5,766 nt of DNA from Burkholderiaceae bacterium (lineage in GTDB: Bacteria; Pseudomonadota; Gammaproteobacteria; Burkholderiales; Burkholderiaceae_C), in NCBI GenBank assembly GCA_030726195.1, contig JANREF010000126.1, forward strand, positions 1 through 5,766. The letters are read 5' to 3'. Each line of letters begins with the position of its first letter. Within the stretch, counting starts at the first letter, position 1. Positions 1 to 5,755 of this stretch are shown one piece after another. A model generated the notes under the pieces. The model saw only the letters and a program-made list of their open reading frames with translations. It was not told the DNA's origin and did not search any database. The position numbers were made by a program, and so were the translations under genes.

Positions 1-126
1 GGAGTTCCATGTTGTGGGCGGTGTGGTGTTTGAGGGGGGGGCTGCGGTGTGCGGGTAGCGGGGCTCGACGTGCAGGTTGCAGTGCGTGGTGTGTGGTGTG
101 TCGTGCGATGGAGGCGTAGGCAGGGG
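1..126 (-). other. Gene-free C-rich, G-poor stretch downstream of the Nudix gene
   Basis: Read on the minus strand, the direction of the preceding Nudix gene, a hand count gives about 67 C and only 17 G in 126 bases. There is no hairpin followed by a T run, so no intrinsic terminator is visible. C-rich, G-poor RNA after a stop codon is the usual character of a Rho utilisation region, so a Rho-dependent terminator is a reasonable inference. None of the three minus frames contains a stop here, but such purine-poor sequence rarely forms TAA, TAG or TGA, so open frames mean little. The only ATG, GTG or TTG on the minus strand is an ATG at 10-8 with no Shine-Dalgarno sequence; it may or may not start the next leftward gene, which lies outside the window. 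In E. coli the gene after nudJ is mnmA; the same may hold here, but nothing visible proves it. Confidence 0.3.
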
Positions 127-630
127 TCAGCGGTTGTGCAAGTCCCACACCGAGGGGTGGGTGTGCACCAAGCCCATGTCAAAGCTGCGCCCGGCCATGT
201 GGTCTTGTACGGACTGCCACACCAGCGGGCTGCGGTGGCGGTCTTGGCTGTTTTGTATTTGTTCGGGTGTGAGCCAAATGGCCCGCACAATGCCTTTGTC
301 CAATGGCTGCCCGGGCACCAGTTCACCCACGTGGCCGCTGTAGGCAAAGCGCAAGTAGGTGACGTCTTGCACGGGCTTGCCAGTGCCCAGGTTGCGCTGA
401 AAGCGGGACAAATAAATGCCCACCAAGGCAGTGGGCTCGAAATGGTGCGCGGTTTCCTCGAAAGCTTCGCGCGCGCAGGCCTGCTCGGGGCTCTCGCCGG
501 GGTCTAGGTGACCGGCGGGGTTGTTCAGTCGCAGGCCTTCGGGCGTGTGCTCTTCCACCAGCAAATACTCGCCGTTTCGCGCCATGATCGCGGCGACCGT
601 GGCACTGGGCTTCCAACGTTGTCTTGTCAT
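127..630 (-). CDS. nudJ: NudJ-family Nudix hydrolase
   Basis: This encodes a 167-residue cytoplasmic Nudix phosphohydrolase. E. coli NudJ hydrolyses nucleoside di- and triphosphates and the thiamine-pathway compound HMP-PP; the substrate here is inferred from family only. A leading beta strand (about residues 9-25, TVAAIMARNGEYLLVEE) is followed by the NudJ-like PAGHLDPGE and the Nudix box at residues 40-62: G40, E46, R54-E55 and E58-E59, the metal-binding glutamates, are all present. The box ends in T-A-H, where the consensus G is replaced by A61 and the last hydrophobic position by H62. A later RSPLVWQS (residues 133-140) matches the RSPLV segment of NudJ. The ATG at 630 is chosen because homology begins just after it (RWKPSATVA). 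An in-frame TTG at 693 would add 21 residues unlike the family. No clear Shine-Dalgarno precedes 630. The gene is divergent from the pnt operon. The family is secure; the exact substrate is not. Confidence 0.9.
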   Translation of the reverse strand: MTRQRWKPSATVAAIMARNGEYLLVEEHTPEGLRLNNPAGHLDPGESPEQACAREAFEETAHHFEPTALVGIYLSRFQRNLGTGKPVQDVTYLRFAYSGHVGELVPGQPLDKGIVRAIWLTPEQIQNSQDRHRSPLVWQSVQDHMAGRSFDMGLVHTHPSVWDLHNR

Positions 631-741
631 GTTGGCAATTATGGCGAGAAACGACTGGGTATTTACCCGTAATTCGCTACTAAATGCTTGCAATGACCCG
701 GCTGCCGTCGCGAGAGGGCACTACTATGCAGTAAAGTCCGA

Positions 742-770
742 AATATAGTTGGTTGCTTATATATCGGTAA
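742..770 (-). promoter_or_regulatory. Candidate sigma-70 promoter for the Nudix gene
   Basis: On the minus strand a -10-like TATATT (747-742, five of six consensus bases) sits 17 bases after a weak -35-like TTACCG (770-765, three of six). It lies about 110 bases before the Nudix ATG in the most AT-rich part of the divergent gap. The -10 is good and the spacing ideal, but the -35 is poor, so this is a tentative assignment by eye. Confidence 0.35.
744..749 (+). promoter_or_regulatory. Candidate -10 element for the pnt operon
   Basis: TATAGT matches the sigma-70 -10 consensus at five of six positions and lies about 70 bases upstream of the pntAA start. No recognisable -35 sits 16-18 bases upstream, so a promoter here would be weak or activator-dependent. 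It overlaps the minus-strand -10 candidate, so the two directions may share one AT-rich core. TATATA at 758-763 is an alternative -10 core, also without a clear -35. Confidence 0.3.
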
Positions 771-773
771 GCG

Positions 774-787
774 CTGATGTTCATCAG
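774..787 (+). promoter_or_regulatory. Perfect 6-2-6 inverted repeat upstream of pntAA
   Basis: CTGATG-TT-CATCAG is a perfect inverted repeat centred about 37 bases before the pntAA ATG and about 28 bases downstream of the candidate -10. A second overlapping dyad, TCATC-A-GATGA (781-791), shares its right half. The position between promoter and ribosome binding site would suit a repressor operator, or the RNA could form a small hairpin. I do not recognise it as the site of a named regulator. Confidence 0.35.
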
Positions 788-805
788 ATGACGTGTTGAA
801 TGCTT

Positions 806-809
806 GGAG
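806..809 (+). promoter_or_regulatory. Ribosome binding site of pntAA
   Basis: GGAG lies 8 bases before the ATG at 818. This decides the start: an upstream in-frame ATG at 800 would place the Shine-Dalgarno inside the gene and has no purine-rich motif of its own. Confidence 0.8.
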
Positions 810-817
810 TACTTCCT

Positions 818-1960
818 ATGAAAATTGGCGTTGTTGCCCAAACGCGCCCGGGTGAATCCCGAGTTGCGGCCACACCGGAGACGGTGAAAAAGCTGTTGGC
901 CCAAGGCCATACTGTGCTGGTGCAAGCTGGCGCTGGCGTTGAGGCCAGTGTGACCGATGCGGCCTACGAGGCTGTAGGCGCTCAGATTGGCGCGGCTGGC
1001 GATGCCTGGGGCTGTGAAATGGTGTTGGTGGTGCGTTGCCCCGATGATGCAGAGGTTGCGCTCATGCAAGCCGGTGCCTGCGTGGTGGGCATGCTCAACC
1101 CCTTTGATGCCGACGGCCTCAAGCGTTTGGCTGCGGCCAAGCTCACGGCGTTTGCACTGGAGGCCGCGCCGCGCACCACGCGCGCGCAGAGCATGGACGT
1201 GCTGAGCTCGCAGGCCAACATCGCCGGTTACAAGGCTGTGCTGGTAGCGGCCAACGAATACCAACGGTTTTTCCCCATGCTGATGACGGCTGCGGGCACG
1301 GTCAAGGCCGCGCGCGTGGTGGTGTTGGGCGTGGGCGTGGCTGGTTTGCAAGCCATTGCAACGGCCAAGCGTTTGGGCGCCGTGATTGAGGCCAGCGACG
1401 TGCGCCCCAGCGTGAAAGAACAAATTGAATCGCTGGGTGGTAAGTTCATTGAGGTGGCCTACGAGACCGACGAAGAACGCGAAGCCGCGCAGGGTGTGGG
1501 TGGCTATGCCAAGCCCATGCCCGCGAGCTGGTTGGAGCGCCAAAAAGCCGAGGTGGCCAAGCGTGTGGCCGTGGCCGACGTGGTGATTTCTACGGCGCTC
1601 ATCCCCGGGCGCGCTGCGCCAGAGCTGATCACGCCTGAGATGGTGGCGTCCATGAAGCCGGGCTCGGTGATTGTGGATTTGGCCGCAGGTCGCGGTGCGG
1701 TTGGCCCGCATGGCGAAGCGGGTGGCAACTGTGTGCTCACGCAGGCTGACAAAGTGGTGAACGTAGACGGCGTGAAGCTGGTGGGCTACACCAACTTGGC
1801 GGCCATGGTGGGGGCCGACGCCAGCGCCTTGTACGCGCGCAACGTGTTGGACTTCTTGAAGCTGGTGTTGGACAAAGACAAAGGCTTCCATGTGGACATG
1901 GACGACGACATTGTGGCGGCCTGTTTGATGACGCGCGACGGCCAAGTGTTGCGCGCCTGA
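818..1960 (+). CDS. pntAA: NAD(P) transhydrogenase subunit alpha-1, NAD(H)-binding (domain I)
   Basis: This is the 380-residue soluble domain I of proton-translocating transhydrogenase. It binds NAD(H) at the cytoplasmic face and passes hydride to NADP+ bound by PntB. The start MKIGVVAQTRPGESRVAATP resembles known PntA N-termini and supports the ATG at 818. The alanine dehydrogenase-like N-terminal fold is followed by the RQD-loop signature PRTTRAQSMD with R119, Q124 and D127, equivalent to R. rubrum Arg127, Gln132 and Asp135. A Rossmann motif GVGVAG lies at 171-176 with D194 at the end of the next strand, as expected for NAD rather than NADP. GGYAKPM (228-234) is the mobile loop and TALIPGRAAP (259-268) is conserved. 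Relative to the E. coli and R. rubrum proteins as I recall them, about 9 extra residues (291-299) precede AGGNC. The protein stops before any membrane helices, giving the split alpha arrangement. It is first in the operon, 44 bases before pntAB. Confidence 0.97.
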   Translation: MKIGVVAQTRPGESRVAATPETVKKLLAQGHTVLVQAGAGVEASVTDAAYEAVGAQIGAAGDAWGCEMVLVVRCPDDAEVALMQAGACVVGMLNPFDADGLKRLAAAKLTAFALEAAPRTTRAQSMDVLSSQANIAGYKAVLVAANEYQRFFPMLMTAAGTVKAARVVVLGVGVAGLQAIATAKRLGAVIEASDVRPSVKEQIESLGGKFIEVAYETDEEREAAQGVGGYAKPMPASWLERQKAEVAKRVAVADVVISTALIPGRAAPELITPEMVASMKPGSVIVDLAAGRGAVGPHGEAGGNCVLTQADKVVNVDGVKLVGYTNLAAMVGADASALYARNVLDFLKLVLDKDKGFHVDMDDDIVAACLMTRDGQVLRA

Positions 1961-1980
1961 TACCAACCACCTCACAACAA

Positions 1981-1998
1981 ACCAAGGTTAACCAAGGA
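1981..1998 (+). promoter_or_regulatory. Ribosome binding site of pntAB within a short tandem duplication
   Basis: AAGGA at 1994-1998 lies 6 bases before the pntAB ATG and is the working Shine-Dalgarno. The heptamer ACCAAGG occurs twice, at 1981-1987 and 1991-1997, separated by TTA, so there are two Shine-Dalgarno-like purine tracts in tandem; only the second has proper spacing. Confidence 0.75.
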
Positions 1999-2004
1999 AT
2001 TGAT

Positions 2005-2328
2005 ATGGCGCTCATAGACCCGACCATCACCAACCTCATTATTTTTGTACTGGCCATCTACGTGGGTTATCACGTGGTGTGGACGGTCACGCCTGCGCTG
2101 CACACGCCGCTGATGGCGGTGACCAACGCCATTTCTGCCATCGTGATTGTGGGTGCCATGTTGGCCGCCGCGCTCACTGAGACTGGCCTGGGCAAAACCC
2201 TGGGCATGTTGGCGGTGGCCTTGGCTGCCGTGAACGTGTTTGGCGGGTTTTTGGTCACGCGCCGCATGTTGGAAATGTTTAAGAAGAAAGACAAGAAGGC
2301 AGCCAAGCCAGCAGGAGAGCAAGCATGA
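2005..2328 (+). CDS. pntAB: NAD(P) transhydrogenase subunit alpha-2, membrane part
   Basis: This 107-residue integral membrane protein carries the alpha-chain helices of domain II, which together with the PntB helices form the proton channel. In E. coli the segment is fused to the C-terminus of PntA; here it is a separate gene as in R. rubrum. Three membrane helices are visible, at about residues 8-27, 34-60 and 64-88. The conserved VTPALHTPLMAVTNAIS (residues 28-44) identifies the family. After the last helix comes a basic cytoplasmic tail (VTRRMLEMFKKKDKKAAK) that fits the positive-inside rule. The ATG at 2005 has AAGGA 6 bases upstream. The 3' end overlaps pntB by four bases (ATGA), so translation of the two membrane subunits is probably coupled, matching their assembly in one complex. 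Confidence 0.96.
   Translation: MALIDPTITNLIIFVLAIYVGYHVVWTVTPALHTPLMAVTNAISAIVIVGAMLAAALTETGLGKTLGMLAVALAAVNVFGGFLVTRRMLEMFKKKDKKAAKPAGEQA
2313..2317 (+). promoter_or_regulatory. Ribosome binding site of pntB inside the end of pntAB
   Basis: AGGAG lies 7 bases before the ATG at 2325, inside the last codons of pntAB. It favours the start at 2325 over a second ATG at 2331, which would be 13 bases away. Confidence 0.8.
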
Positions 2329-3752
2329 GCATGAACCTTGTGACCTTGTTGTATTTGGTGGCCAGTGTGTGCTTTATTCAAGCGCTCAAGGGCCTGAGCC
2401 ACCCCACCACGTCGATTCGTGGCAACGTGTTTGGCATGGTCGGTATGGCCATTGCCGTGGGCACGACGGGCGCGCTGATTTACAAATTGTCCAGCGCCCC
2501 GCTTGAAGGCTTGGCCTATGTGGTGGTGGCCTTGTTGGTGGGCGGTGCAGCCGGTGCTGTCATGGCCAAGCGCGTTGAGATGACCAAGATGCCCGAGCTG
2601 GTGGCCTTCATGCACAGCATGATTGGTTTGGCTGCGGTGTGTATTGCCGGCGCAGCTGCGCTGGAGCCTGCGGCCTTTGGCATTGTGGGCGCAGTGGGCG
2701 AGCCTATTCCAGGGGGCAACCGCATTGAGTTGGCCTTGGGCGCGTTCATTGGTGCGATTACGTTCTCGGGCTCGGTGATTGCGTTTGGCAAGCTGTCGGG
2801 CAAGTACAAGTTCAGGCTGTTTCAGGGCGCTCCTGTGAGCTTTAAAGGGCAGCACCAGCTCAACTTTGCGTTGGGCGCGTTGGCCTTGTTCTTTTGCTTT
2901 GGCTTTTGGCATTCGCAAAGCGCAACCGACTTCATGTTGGTCACGGCCTTGGGCTTTGCGTTGGGCGTGTTGCTCATCATTCCCATTGGTGGTGCAGACA
3001 TGCCGGTGGTGGTGTCCATGCTCAACAGCTACTCGGGCTGGGCGGCGGCAGGTATTGGCTTTTCCTTGAACAACAGCATGCTCATCATTGCGGGCAGCTT
3101 GGTGGGCAGCTCGGGCGCGATTTTGAGCTACATCATGTGCAAGGCCATGAACCGCTCGTTCTTCAGCGTGATTTTGGGCGGCTTTGGCGGTGAGGCTGCG
3201 CAAGCCGGTGCCGATGGTGCCGAGCAGCGCTCTGTCAAAAGCGGCAGCGCCGACGATGCCGCCTTTATTTTGGGCAACGCCGAGACCGTGGTGATTGTGC
3301 CGGGCTACGGCTTGGCGGTGGCGCGTGCGCAGCACTCGGTCAAAGAGTTGGCGCACAAGCTCACAGAGATGGGCGTGACGGTGAAATACGCCATCCACCC
3401 GGTTGCAGGGCGCATGCCTGGCCACATGAACGTGTTGCTGGCCGAGGCTGAAGTGCCTTACGACCAAGTGTTTGAGATGGAAGACATCAACGGCGAGTTT
3501 GGTCAGGCCGACGTGGCGATTATTTTGGGTGCCAACGACGTGGTGAACCCAGCGGCGCACACCAAAGGCAGCCCCATTTACGGCATGCCCATTTTGGAGG
3601 CCTACAAGGCCAAAACCGTCATCGTCAACAAGCGTTCAATGGCGGCGGGTTACGCAGGCTTGGACAACGAGCTGTTCTACATGGATAAAACCATGATGGT
3701 GTTTGGCGATGCCAAAAAGGTCATTGAGGAGATGACCAAAGCGCTGGAGTGA
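2325..3752 (+). CDS. pntB: NAD(P) transhydrogenase subunit beta
   Basis: The 475-residue beta subunit carries most of the proton channel (domain II) and the NADP(H)-binding domain III of the inner-membrane transhydrogenase; E. coli PntB has 462 residues. About nine hydrophobic helices span residues 4-22, 33-53, 60-80, 92-112, 134-155, 180-196, 202-222, 226-246 and 251-273. H97 in FMHSMIGLAA matches E. coli His91 and D225 in GGADMPVVVSML matches Asp213, both implicated in proton translocation. After a hinge (about 274-310), domain III shows VPGYGLAVARAQ (325-336), the dinucleotide loop; IHPVAGRMPGHMNVLLAEA (357-375); GANDVVNPAA (402-411) with D405, matching E. coli Asp392; and K436-R437-S438, the NADP 2'-phosphate-binding triad. 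All key residues are present. It is the last gene of the pnt operon, translationally coupled to pntAB by the ATGA overlap. Confidence 0.98.
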   Translation: MSMNLVTLLYLVASVCFIQALKGLSHPTTSIRGNVFGMVGMAIAVGTTGALIYKLSSAPLEGLAYVVVALLVGGAAGAVMAKRVEMTKMPELVAFMHSMIGLAAVCIAGAAALEPAAFGIVGAVGEPIPGGNRIELALGAFIGAITFSGSVIAFGKLSGKYKFRLFQGAPVSFKGQHQLNFALGALALFFCFGFWHSQSATDFMLVTALGFALGVLLIIPIGGADMPVVVSMLNSYSGWAAAGIGFSLNNSMLIIAGSLVGSSGAILSYIMCKAMNRSFFSVILGGFGGEAAQAGADGAEQRSVKSGSADDAAFILGNAETVVIVPGYGLAVARAQHSVKELAHKLTEMGVTVKYAIHPVAGRMPGHMNVLLAEAEVPYDQVFEMEDINGEFGQADVAIILGANDVVNPAAHTKGSPIYGMPILEAYKAKTVIVNKRSMAAGYAGLDNELFYMDKTMMVFGDAKKVIEEMTKALE

Positions 3753-3862
3753 ACGCGCATGCGCGGTGTGTGCGTGTGGCTTGCGTTGAAGCGCTTCGGC
3801 TTGCATGCGGGGATGTACCTAGGTTTTTAAGGGTCTTCCCAGCCGCGACATTCCAAAAGGTT

Positions 3863-3871
3863 TGATACAGT
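3863..3871 (+). promoter_or_regulatory. Weak candidate extended -10 promoter for fadD
   Basis: TGATACAGT fits the extended -10 pattern TGn followed by TACAGT (four of six bases of TATAAT) in a locally AT-rich stretch. No good -35 is present at 16-18 bases. If real, transcription would begin near 3878 and leave a leader of about 130 bases containing the 3932-3950 hairpin. This is a reading by eye and could be chance. Confidence 0.25.
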
Positions 3872-3931
3872 AGCAGTCAGTTTCGCGTCAGGGCATAGGC
3901 TATTTGCCGGTGGTCTTGAGCGCTGGCTGGC

Positions 3932-3950
3932 GCATGAGCCTTTCTCATGC
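3932..3950 (+). promoter_or_regulatory. Perfect 7-bp hairpin upstream of fadD
   Basis: GCATGAG-CCTTT-CTCATGC is a perfect 7-bp inverted repeat with a 5-base loop, ending 59 bases before the fadD ATG. No T run follows, so it is not an intrinsic terminator. It could be an operator for a fatty-acid regulator or a stabilising leader hairpin. I cannot match it to a known regulator site. It also buries an in-frame ATG at 3947 that lacks a Shine-Dalgarno, which argues against that upstream start. Confidence 0.4.
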
Positions 3951-3996
3951 AACGGTGCGGCGCGCAGGCGAAGCACGACGTCACAACAACAATTTC

Positions 3997-4000
3997 GGAG
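3997..4000 (+). promoter_or_regulatory. Ribosome binding site of fadD
   Basis: GGAG lies 9 bases before the ATG at 4010. In-frame ATGs at 3947 (no Shine-Dalgarno) and 4001 (touching the GGAG) are unlikely starts, so this site fixes the start at 4010. Confidence 0.7.
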
Positions 4001-4009
4001 ATGATTCTT

Positions 4010-5692
4010 ATGTCAGAGCAAACCGCAGCACGCCCTTGGTTGGGCGCGTACCCGGAGGGGGTGCCCGCAGACATCGATGCCAGCCAATACAAATCGTTGG
4101 TCGAGCTGTTAGACAACAGCTTTAGGGATTTTGGGCCCCGTGCCGCGTTCAACTTTTTGGGCAAAGACGTCACCTACGCTCAGATCGATAAAGCGTCGAC
4201 ATCCATGGGCGCGTACTTGCAAAGCTTGGGGCTGGTCAAAGGCGACCGCGTGGCCGTCATGATGCCCAACGTGCCCAACTACCCTGTGGCCGTTGCCGCT
4301 ATTTTGCGTGCGGGCATGGTGGTGGTGAACGTCAACCCCTTGTACACCGCACGCGAGTTGGAGCACCAACTCAAAGACTCTGGCGCCAAGGCCATCGTCA
4401 TCATTGAAAACTTCGCAGCCACTCTAGAGGCCTGTATTGCCAACACGCCCATCAAGCACGTGGTGTTGTCGGCCATGGGCGACATGGTGGGTACGCTCAA
4501 GGGCGCCATCGTGAACTATGTGGTGCGCAACGTGAAGAAAATGGTGCCCGAGTTCGACCTGCCTTATGCCGTGCGTTTCAACGAGGCCTTGGCCCGTGGC
4601 GCGCGTATGAACTTGATGCGCCCCGACGTCAATGGCGACGATGTGGCCGTGCTGCAATACACCGGCGGCACCACAGGCGTGTCCAAAGGCGCGGTGCTGC
4701 TGCACCGCAACGTGGTGGCCAACGCGCTGCAATCTGAAGCGTGGAACGAGCCCGCCATGCGTGGCCTGCCCGCCGACGAGCAAGTCACCAACGTGTGTGC
4801 CTTGCCGCTGTATCACATCTTTGCGTTCACGGTCAGCATGATTTTGGCCATGCGCATGGGTGGCAAAACCATTTTGATCCCCAACCCGCGTGACTTGCCT
4901 GCGGTGCTCAAAGAGCTCAGCAAGCACCGCTTCCACTTGTTTCCAGCGGTGAGCACATTGTTCAACGGCTTGGCCAACCACCCCGACTTTGACACCGTGG
5001 ATTGGAGTCACTTGCGCGTGTCTTTGGGCGGCGGTACTGCCGTGCAAAGCGGCGTAGCCAAGTTGTGGCTTGAAAAAACAGGCTGCCCCATTTGCGAAGG
5101 TTACGGCTTGTCCGAGACGTCGCCGTCGGCCAGCTGCAACCCTACCACCAGCCGTGTGTTCTCGGGCAACATTGGTGTGCCGATCCCAGGCACTTACCTC
5201 AAGTGTGTCGACGACGATGGCAACGAAGTGCCAGTGGGCCAGCCTGGTGAAATCGCCATCAAAGGCCCACAAGTCATGGCCGGTTACTGGCAGCGCCCTG
5301 ACGAGACCGCCAAGGTGATGACGGCAGACGGCTACTTTTTGTCTGGTGACATTGGTGTGCAAGATGCGTCGGGCTTCTTCAAGGTGGTGGACCGCAAGAA
5401 AGACATGATTTTGGTGTCTGGCTTCAACGTCTACCCCAACGAAATTGAAGACGTGGTGTCGCAGCTCGACGGCGTGATGGAGTGCGCTTGCGTGGGTGAG
5501 CCCGACGACAAAACCGGCGAAGCCGTGAAGCTGGTGGTGGTGCGCAAGACCGCCAGCCTGACCGAAGAGCAGGTGCGCGAACATTGCCGCGCCAACCTCA
5601 CCGGTTACAAGCAGCCACGCACGATTGAGTTCCGTCCCGAGCTGCCCAAGACGCCTGTGGGCAAGGTGCTGCGACGCGAGTTGCGCGGCTGA
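4010..5692 (+). CDS. fadD: Long-chain fatty acid-CoA ligase
   Basis: The 560-residue protein is an ATP-dependent acyl-CoA synthetase of the ANL adenylate-forming superfamily; E. coli FadD has 561 residues. It converts free long-chain fatty acids, ATP and CoA to acyl-CoA and AMP at the inner face of the membrane, the entry step to beta-oxidation. The N-terminus (RPWLGAYPEGVPADIDASQY) resembles FadD and supports the start at 4010. RVAVMMPNVPNYPVA (80-94) and VVNVNPLYTARELEHQL (105-121) are conserved. The ATP-binding P-loop is YTGGTTGVSKG (217-227), followed by LPLYHIFAFT (265-274), EGYGLSET (363-370) and SGDIG (445-449) with D447. The fatty acyl-CoA signature DRKKDMILVSGFNVYPNEIE is at 461-480. 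The catalytic lysine is K552 in PVGKVLRREL. The protein ends almost directly after this motif, without the roughly ten-residue tail of the E. coli enzyme. It stands as its own unit, 257 bases after pntB and followed by a terminator. Confidence 0.96.
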   Translation: MSEQTAARPWLGAYPEGVPADIDASQYKSLVELLDNSFRDFGPRAAFNFLGKDVTYAQIDKASTSMGAYLQSLGLVKGDRVAVMMPNVPNYPVAVAAILRAGMVVVNVNPLYTARELEHQLKDSGAKAIVIIENFAATLEACIANTPIKHVVLSAMGDMVGTLKGAIVNYVVRNVKKMVPEFDLPYAVRFNEALARGARMNLMRPDVNGDDVAVLQYTGGTTGVSKGAVLLHRNVVANALQSEAWNEPAMRGLPADEQVTNVCALPLYHIFAFTVSMILAMRMGGKTILIPNPRDLPAVLKELSKHRFHLFPAVSTLFNGLANHPDFDTVDWSHLRVSLGGGTAVQSGVAKLWLEKTGCPICEGYGLSETSPSASCNPTTSRVFSGNIGVPIPGTYLKCVDDDGNEVPVGQPGEIAIKGPQVMAGYWQRPDETAKVMTADGYFLSGDIGVQDASGFFKVVDRKKDMILVSGFNVYPNEIEDVVSQLDGVMECACVGEPDDKTGEAVKLVVVRKTASLTEEQVREHCRANLTGYKQPRTIEFRPELPKTPVGKVLRRELRG

Positions 5693-5718
5693 TGCACTGA
5701 GGCTGCCCGCCAACACAC

Positions 5719-5755
5719 AAGCGCCAAAGCCCGCAGGGGCCTTGGCGCTTTTTTT
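5719..5755 (+). terminator. Rho-independent terminator of fadD
   Basis: AAGCGCCAA (5719-5727) pairs with TTGGCGCTT (5742-5750), nine base pairs. Inside, after one A-C mismatch, GCCC (5729-5732) pairs with GGGC (5737-5740) around a GCAG loop. The stem is followed by a run of seven T (5749-5755), two of which are shared with the stem. It begins 26 bases after the fadD stop. The A side has no matching long A run, so it should work only rightward. Confidence 0.93.

Larger units (their letters stand above)
3753..4009 (+). other. Intergenic region between pntB and fadD with several short dyads
   Basis: These 257 bases carry no supported gene. Just after the pntB stop come the 12-base palindrome CGCGCATGCGCG (3754-3765), GAAGCGCTTC (3789-3798) and ACCTAGGT (3817-3824), the last running into five T residues. 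None makes a convincing intrinsic terminator: stems are 4-5 bp or lack a loop, so how the pnt transcript ends is unclear. GCATGCG occurs at 3757-3763 and again at 3803-3809. The second half becomes more AT-rich and holds the candidate fadD promoter and leader hairpin listed separately. Confidence 0.6.

Noticed and set aside
49..507. 152-residue plus-strand open frame opposite the Nudix gene
   Set aside because: The minus strand encodes an intact Nudix box and NudJ motifs. The plus-strand product has no recognisable features.
631..693. N-terminal extension of the Nudix protein from a TTG at 693
   Set aside because: The added residues lie outside the Nudix fold and the region is part of the AT-rich promoter gap. 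The ATG at 630 fits the family, though the lack of a Shine-Dalgarno leaves some doubt.
800..817. Upstream ATG of pntAA adding six residues
   Set aside because: The GGAG lies between this ATG and the one at 818, at proper spacing for the latter, and the family N-terminus begins with M-(K/R)-I-G.
680..1975. 431-residue open frame on the minus strand, opposite pntAA
   Set aside because: It is His/Arg-rich with no recognisable domain and mirrors the codon bias of pntAA, which has clear homology over its full length. It is an antisense shadow.
2070..3560. 496-residue open frame on the minus strand, opposite pntAB and pntB
   Set aside because: Its composition is dominated by His, Arg, Ala and Gln with no domain or ribosome binding site. 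It arises because the pnt genes seldom use codons whose complement is a stop.
818..3752. The separation of pntAA and pntAB as a possible frameshifted pntA
   Set aside because: The two genes are separated by a stop, 44 bases and a proper ribosome binding site. The three-gene form is the normal arrangement in R. rubrum and many Proteobacteria.
3947..4009. N-terminal extension of FadD by 21 residues
   Set aside because: The upstream ATG lies in a hairpin without a Shine-Dalgarno, and the added residues do not resemble FadD, which starts near 4010 by homology.
4424..5716. 430-residue open frame on the minus strand, opposite fadD
   Set aside because: It is His-rich, has no family features, runs against the direction of the terminator and lies opposite a fully conserved gene.
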